A stretch of DNA of 64,000 nucleotides from CAJFUR01 sp904420575 (lineage in GTDB: Bacteria > Actinomycetota > Coriobacteriia > Coriobacteriales > Eggerthellaceae): NCBI GenBank assembly GCA_965119745.1, contig OZ221973.1, forward strand, positions 2,356,001 through 2,420,000, given 5' to 3'. A model generated the notes under the pieces. The model saw only the letters and a program-made list of their open reading frames with translations. It was not told the origin of the DNA and made no database searches. Position numbers and translations under genes: made by a program. This document shows, in pieces, positions 60,599 to 64,000 of the stretch (position 1 is the first letter of the stretch; the number at the start of each line of letters is the position of its first letter).

Positions 60599-60727
60599 CG
60601 GGTCCGTCGCCGCAGGGGAGGGAGGGAAGGCGGCTAGGACCTCTGCGAAGGCCGGTTCCTCGAGCCGAAGCCTGGGGAACCGGCGCGTATATACAGCGTC
60701 TGATTGCAGTATAGCCGCTTGGGGGCG

Positions 60728-61291
60728 CTAAACGTAGTAGACCGAGGGCGAAGTCCCAAAGTCTTCATGAATCGGCTTGGCGCCCTTCTCGGCGATGAGG
60801 CGCGCGACCTCGCTTTCGGGGTCGTTCAGGTCTCCGACGAAGCGCGCCTCGCCCGGGCAGGCCTGCACGCACCACGGCAGCTTGTCTGCGGCCAGGCGGT
60901 CGTAGCACAGCGTGCACTTGGAAGAGCGGTTGGCTTCCTCGTCCAGCCGCGGCACGTCGTAGGGGCAGGCCTGCACGCAGGTGCCGCATCCGATGCACAC
61001 ATCCGGGTCCGACAGCACCACGCCGTCCTCGTCGCGCTTGTGCATGGCGCCCGTGGGGCACTCGGCCACGCAGGCGGGCGAGCCGCAGTGGTTGCACAAC
61101 TCCGGCCTGAACGCCAGCTTCACGTTGGGGAACGTGCCGGAGGGACGGTACACGCGGTCGCCGTCGGGCGACACCACGCGTCCCCAGTAGATGTCGCCCG
61201 GCACCGCGTTCGACAGCTTGCAGCTCACGACGCAGGTCTGGCATCCCATGCAGCGCGTCGTGTCGATGAGCATTCCGTATTGTGTCGTCAT
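60728..61291 (-). CDS. Fe-S electron-transfer subunit (DmsB-like) of the second molybdoenzyme
   Basis: 187 residues with four [4Fe-4S] motifs: CMGCQTCVVSCKLSNA, CNHCGSPACVAECPTGAM, CIGCGTCVQACPYDVP and the split CTLCYDRL...CVQACPGEAR. It begins eight bases after the catalytic gene. The C-terminal 30 residues are an extension ending SVYYV. No membrane-anchor gene follows it before the terminator, unlike the first operon. Confidence 0.92.
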   Translation of the reverse strand: MTTQYGMLIDTTRCMGCQTCVVSCKLSNAVPGDIYWGRVVSPDGDRVYRPSGTFPNVKLAFRPELCNHCGSPACVAECPTGAMHKRDEDGVVLSDPDVCIGCGTCVQACPYDVPRLDEEANRSSKCTLCYDRLAADKLPWCVQACPGEARFVGDLNDPESEVARLIAEKGAKPIHEDFGTSPSVYYV

Positions 61292-61299
61292 GGTCGCAC

Positions 61300-63741
61300 C
61301 TACGCCTTCTCTACTTCCACGAGCACGTCATAGAACGCCGTGCTCGTCTGCGATATGAACTCTTCGGTGGGGTTGAGGGTCAAGTGGGTGAGCATCTGGT
61401 AGTTGCCCTCGATGGTGTAGTCGGGCGTCCAGCCGCTCTGCGTGGCCACCGCGCCGGGGACGATGCCCTCGGTGAGGAAGACACGCATCTTGCACGCGCC
61501 GCGGTCGTTCCTGATGGACACCACGTCGCCGTCGGAAATGCCGCGCGCCTGGGCGTCCACGGGGTTCATCTCGAGCAGCGGCTCGTCCTGCACGGCGGTC
61601 AGCGCGTCTATCAGGATGTGCTGCGTGTGCACGTTCAGGCGGTCGTGGTACTGCAGGAACACCAGCGGGTACTTCTGCCCCAGCTCGCCCTTCGGGTCCT
61701 CCAGCATGGGCTTGTAGCAGGGCACCTCTTCCTGGAAGGGGACCAGGTCGTCGTTGTACAGCTGGAACTTCGTGGAGGGCGTGGGGAACACGCCGTCGGC
61801 GAAGACGATCTGGGAGTCGAAGATGCCGTCCTTGCGCGCCCAGATGCCGTCGGCCACGGCCTGGTCGAAGTCGAAGCCTTCCCAGGCGGGATGCTCGGCG
61901 TTCACGAAGCTGCGCACCCATTCCTCGTCGGTCTTGTTCCAGAATTCCTCCAGCCCCACCTTCTTGGCCAGAAGCGACATGATCTCCACGTCGGACTTGC
62001 TCTCGCCTGCCGGCGTGACGGCAGGGCTGCCGAAGAACACCCAGGGCGAGCGGTCGAGGAAGTCCCACTTCTCCCAGTAGTTGCAGGCGGGAAGCACGTA
62101 GTCGGAGTACTTCGCCGTCCACGTCCAGTAGGGGTCCACCGTCACGATGGTTGAGACGCAGGGCAGCACCTCGTTCACGATGCGGTTGACGTCCGGGCTC
62201 ATGTTCACGAAGTTCGAGTTCGCGAACCACAGGAAGTCCAGCGGATAGGGCTGCTTGGTGACGATCTGCTCGTAGATGGTGGAGCTTTTGACCAGGTTCG
62301 CCTTGTTCTCGCCCGTGTCCGCCCAGTCCTCGTAGTTGAACGCGGGGATGGTGACGCCGGGGGTGGAGCGGATGGAGGCCGTGCCGCCGGCATGCGACGC
62401 GCCGCCGCCTTCGACGCCGATGTAGCCCGCCACGGCAGCCAGCGTGGCCACGGTGCGGAAGGGCGAATGGGAGTTCCACACGCGCTGCATGCCCTGGCCC
62501 ATGCGGATGCCTGCGGGCTGCGCCTGGGCGTATTCCAGGGCGAACGTCTCGATGACGTCCGGGTCGAGGCCGGTGATTTCGGCCGTGTAGTCCAGCGTGT
62601 ACTTCGCCACCTCGTCGGCCAGGTGGTCGAACGCCGTGCGGCACGCCTCGCCGTTCGCGTCGAACGTGCCCGAGAGCGCCGCCTGGACGCCTTCCTTGTC
62701 GAAAGGTGCCGGCGCGCCGGCCGCCTCGTCCCAGACGAGCCATCTCTCGCCGTCCATGAGGTACGAGCCGTCGGACTCCTTCACCAGGAAGGGCGCGACG
62801 CTGTTCTTGGCCAGCCAGTCCTTCGCGTGCAGGTCGTGCGCGATGATGACGTTCATCATGCCCAGGGCCAGCGCCGGGTCGGTCTGCGCCTTGACGGGGA
62901 TCCACTGGTCGGCGATGGCGCAGCTGGAGCACAGGCGCGGGTCCACGACCACGATCTTCGCGCCGTTCTCGCGCGCCTTCACGAGGTAGCGGTATTCCGA
63001 GGTGTGCGTGTCGGCCACGTTGCGGCCCCACAGCACCACCATCTTGGAATTCAGATAGTCGCGCGTGTCGTGCGCGCCGCGCTGCTGGCCGAACGCCAGC
63101 CTCATGCCCATGGACGCGCCGTGGTCGCCCATGATGCCCTCGATGTCGAACGTGGTGGCGCCGTAGGTGCCGGCGAAGCGCGTGGGCGCCTCCCAGGACA
63201 GCTTGGCCAGGTTGCCGGTGAACGAATAGAAGCCGCAGGCCTGCGCGCCGTGCTTCGCCTTCGTCTCCTCCATGCGGGCGGCTATCTCGTCGATGGCCTG
63301 ATCCCAGGTGATGCGCTCGAACTCGCCGGCGCCGCGCTCGCCTGTGCGCTTCATGGGGAACATGACGCGCTCGTCCTCGTCGTGCGTGCGCTGCCCCAGC
63401 GCCATGCCGCGCAGGCAGGCGTTCGCGTAGTCGTCGCGGCCAGGCATCTGGCCTGGCACGATGCCGCAGATGCGGTCGTCCTTGACGCGGGCGCGCAAAT
63501 GGCAGCGCGACGTGCAGTTGACCGTGCAGCAGGCGCTCTTGTAGGTGTAGCCCTCGTCCGGGTCGCCCGGCTGCGCGCCGGACTCGGGCGCCGGCGCCTC
63601 CTTCTGGGGCGCGCAGCCCGCCACGCCGAAGCCCAAGGCCGACGCCACGGTGATCCATCCCGCCCCCTTCACGAAGGTGCGGCGGGTGAGCTTGCCGTCC
63701 TTCACGAATTCCATCGGAGCGAACTCGTCTTTTCGTTCCAT
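61300..63741 (-). CDS. DMSO-reductase-family molybdopterin oxidoreductase 2, Tat-exported
   Basis: An 813-residue catalytic subunit with a Tat signal, LTRRTFVKGAGWITVASALG then FGVAGCA. The [4Fe-4S] motif is CCTVNCTSRCHLRARV...ACLRG. The region EGIMGDHGASMGMRLAFGQQ, which lines up with the molybdenum-ligand loop of DmsA, has GDHGAS in place of the GDYSS of DmsA. The metal ligand is thus uncertain and may not be serine. The C-terminal pterin-binding domain ends normally. GGGAGGAG precedes the ATG. TATACT about 145 bp upstream (63891-63886) may be its -10. It is in an AB operon without a chaperone or membrane anchor in the window, so it may be soluble and periplasmic-side with another electron donor. 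Confidence 0.88.
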   Translation of the reverse strand: MERKDEFAPMEFVKDGKLTRRTFVKGAGWITVASALGFGVAGCAPQKEAPAPESGAQPGDPDEGYTYKSACCTVNCTSRCHLRARVKDDRICGIVPGQMPGRDDYANACLRGMALGQRTHDEDERVMFPMKRTGERGAGEFERITWDQAIDEIAARMEETKAKHGAQACGFYSFTGNLAKLSWEAPTRFAGTYGATTFDIEGIMGDHGASMGMRLAFGQQRGAHDTRDYLNSKMVVLWGRNVADTHTSEYRYLVKARENGAKIVVVDPRLCSSCAIADQWIPVKAQTDPALALGMMNVIIAHDLHAKDWLAKNSVAPFLVKESDGSYLMDGERWLVWDEAAGAPAPFDKEGVQAALSGTFDANGEACRTAFDHLADEVAKYTLDYTAEITGLDPDVIETFALEYAQAQPAGIRMGQGMQRVWNSHSPFRTVATLAAVAGYIGVEGGGASHAGGTASIRSTPGVTIPAFNYEDWADTGENKANLVKSSTIYEQIVTKQPYPLDFLWFANSNFVNMSPDVNRIVNEVLPCVSTIVTVDPYWTWTAKYSDYVLPACNYWEKWDFLDRSPWVFFGSPAVTPAGESKSDVEIMSLLAKKVGLEEFWNKTDEEWVRSFVNAEHPAWEGFDFDQAVADGIWARKDGIFDSQIVFADGVFPTPSTKFQLYNDDLVPFQEEVPCYKPMLEDPKGELGQKYPLVFLQYHDRLNVHTQHILIDALTAVQDEPLLEMNPVDAQARGISDGDVVSIRNDRGACKMRVFLTEGIVPGAVATQSGWTPDYTIEGNYQMLTHLTLNPTEEFISQTSTAFYDVLVEVEKA

Positions 63742-64000
63742 GCTTCTCCTCCCTCGTTCTTCCGTCGTGCGGCCCGCGTGTGGCGGCGCCGCCTGTCCCG
63801 CCCATGTCCGGCAGGGCGCCTTCGCCTGCCTGTGGCCGGGGACCGCTGCGTCCCTGGATACCCCTGGACGTGCGGCCGCTTGCAGTATAGGAGGAAGGGC
63901 GGGACCCGGTCAGCACAACATTGGGCGCACGCAGACGCCACTGTTGCGTGCGGGAGGCAGGTGCCCATGCCGAAGCCCAGGTGCTGCATGACCACGACGA
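63742..64000. other. Region upstream of molybdoenzyme 2, to the window edge
   Basis: About 260 bp with no credible gene. It contains the putative -10 element at 63886-63891 for the leftward operon. No Fnr or Crp palindrome was found by eye. Confidence 0.5.

Overview
The window is a GC-rich chromosomal segment of an anaerobic actinobacterium. The mix of Tat-exported molybdopterin oxidoreductases, a membrane-bound [NiFe] hydrogenase of the Ech type, indolepyruvate ferredoxin oxidoreductase, MenA-like prenyltransferase and ferrochelatase suggests the Coriobacteriia, most likely the Eggerthellaceae (Eggerthella or Gordonibacter relatives). This assignment is inferred from gene content and base composition. 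No marker gene was compared.

Layout. 1-12072 holds housekeeping genes: a degenerate aminotransferase-fold protein, dinB, degV, then ileS-lspA-rluA-type synthase as a tightly packed row, a PF06541-like membrane protein, hemH and coaBC. 12671-19250 is a 6.5 kb integrative element inserted at the 3' end of tRNA-Pro(GGG). It is bounded by a 46-bp perfect repeat of the tRNA 3' half. It carries a tyrosine integrase, a repressor, an AlpA/excisionase-like protein, a probable replication initiator with iteron-like repeats inside it, a TerS-like protein, several small unknown genes and one conspicuously AT-rich cargo gene. It has no capsid, portal, tail or lysis genes, so it looks like a phage satellite.

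19390-22635 holds an ECF sigma factor with its membrane partner and a MATE exporter. 22972-28428 is a six-gene Ech-type hydrogenase operon (echA-F order). 28873-34062 is a DMSO-reductase-family respiratory operon (catalytic subunit, Fe-S subunit, TorD-like chaperone, NrfD-like anchor), followed by a GntR/slipin pair. 35754-42572 holds envelope genes (pgsA, VanW protein, D-Ala-D-Ala carboxypeptidase), a first phenylacetate-CoA-ligase/ACT pair and an FHA protein. 42662-46935 is iorA-iorB-ACT-paaK, probably for oxidising aryl-pyruvates to aryl-acetyl-CoA with reduced ferredoxin. The Ech hydrogenase is a plausible acceptor for that ferredoxin.

47442-53329 holds gluQ, a quinone-oxidoreductase-like enzyme, a PAP2 phosphatase, a thioesterase, a DUF2974 hydrolase and menA. 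53369-58905 holds Ku, a Bcr/CflA-type exporter with a long structured leader containing a 24-codon ORF, a lipoprotein and a NarK-like transporter. 59019-63741 holds a small zinc protein, a Crp/Fnr regulator and a second Tat-exported molybdoenzyme with its Fe-S subunit. Several intergenic regions contain palindromic repeats, and two of these (12.2-12.4 kb and 59.5-59.7 kb) belong to the same repeat family.
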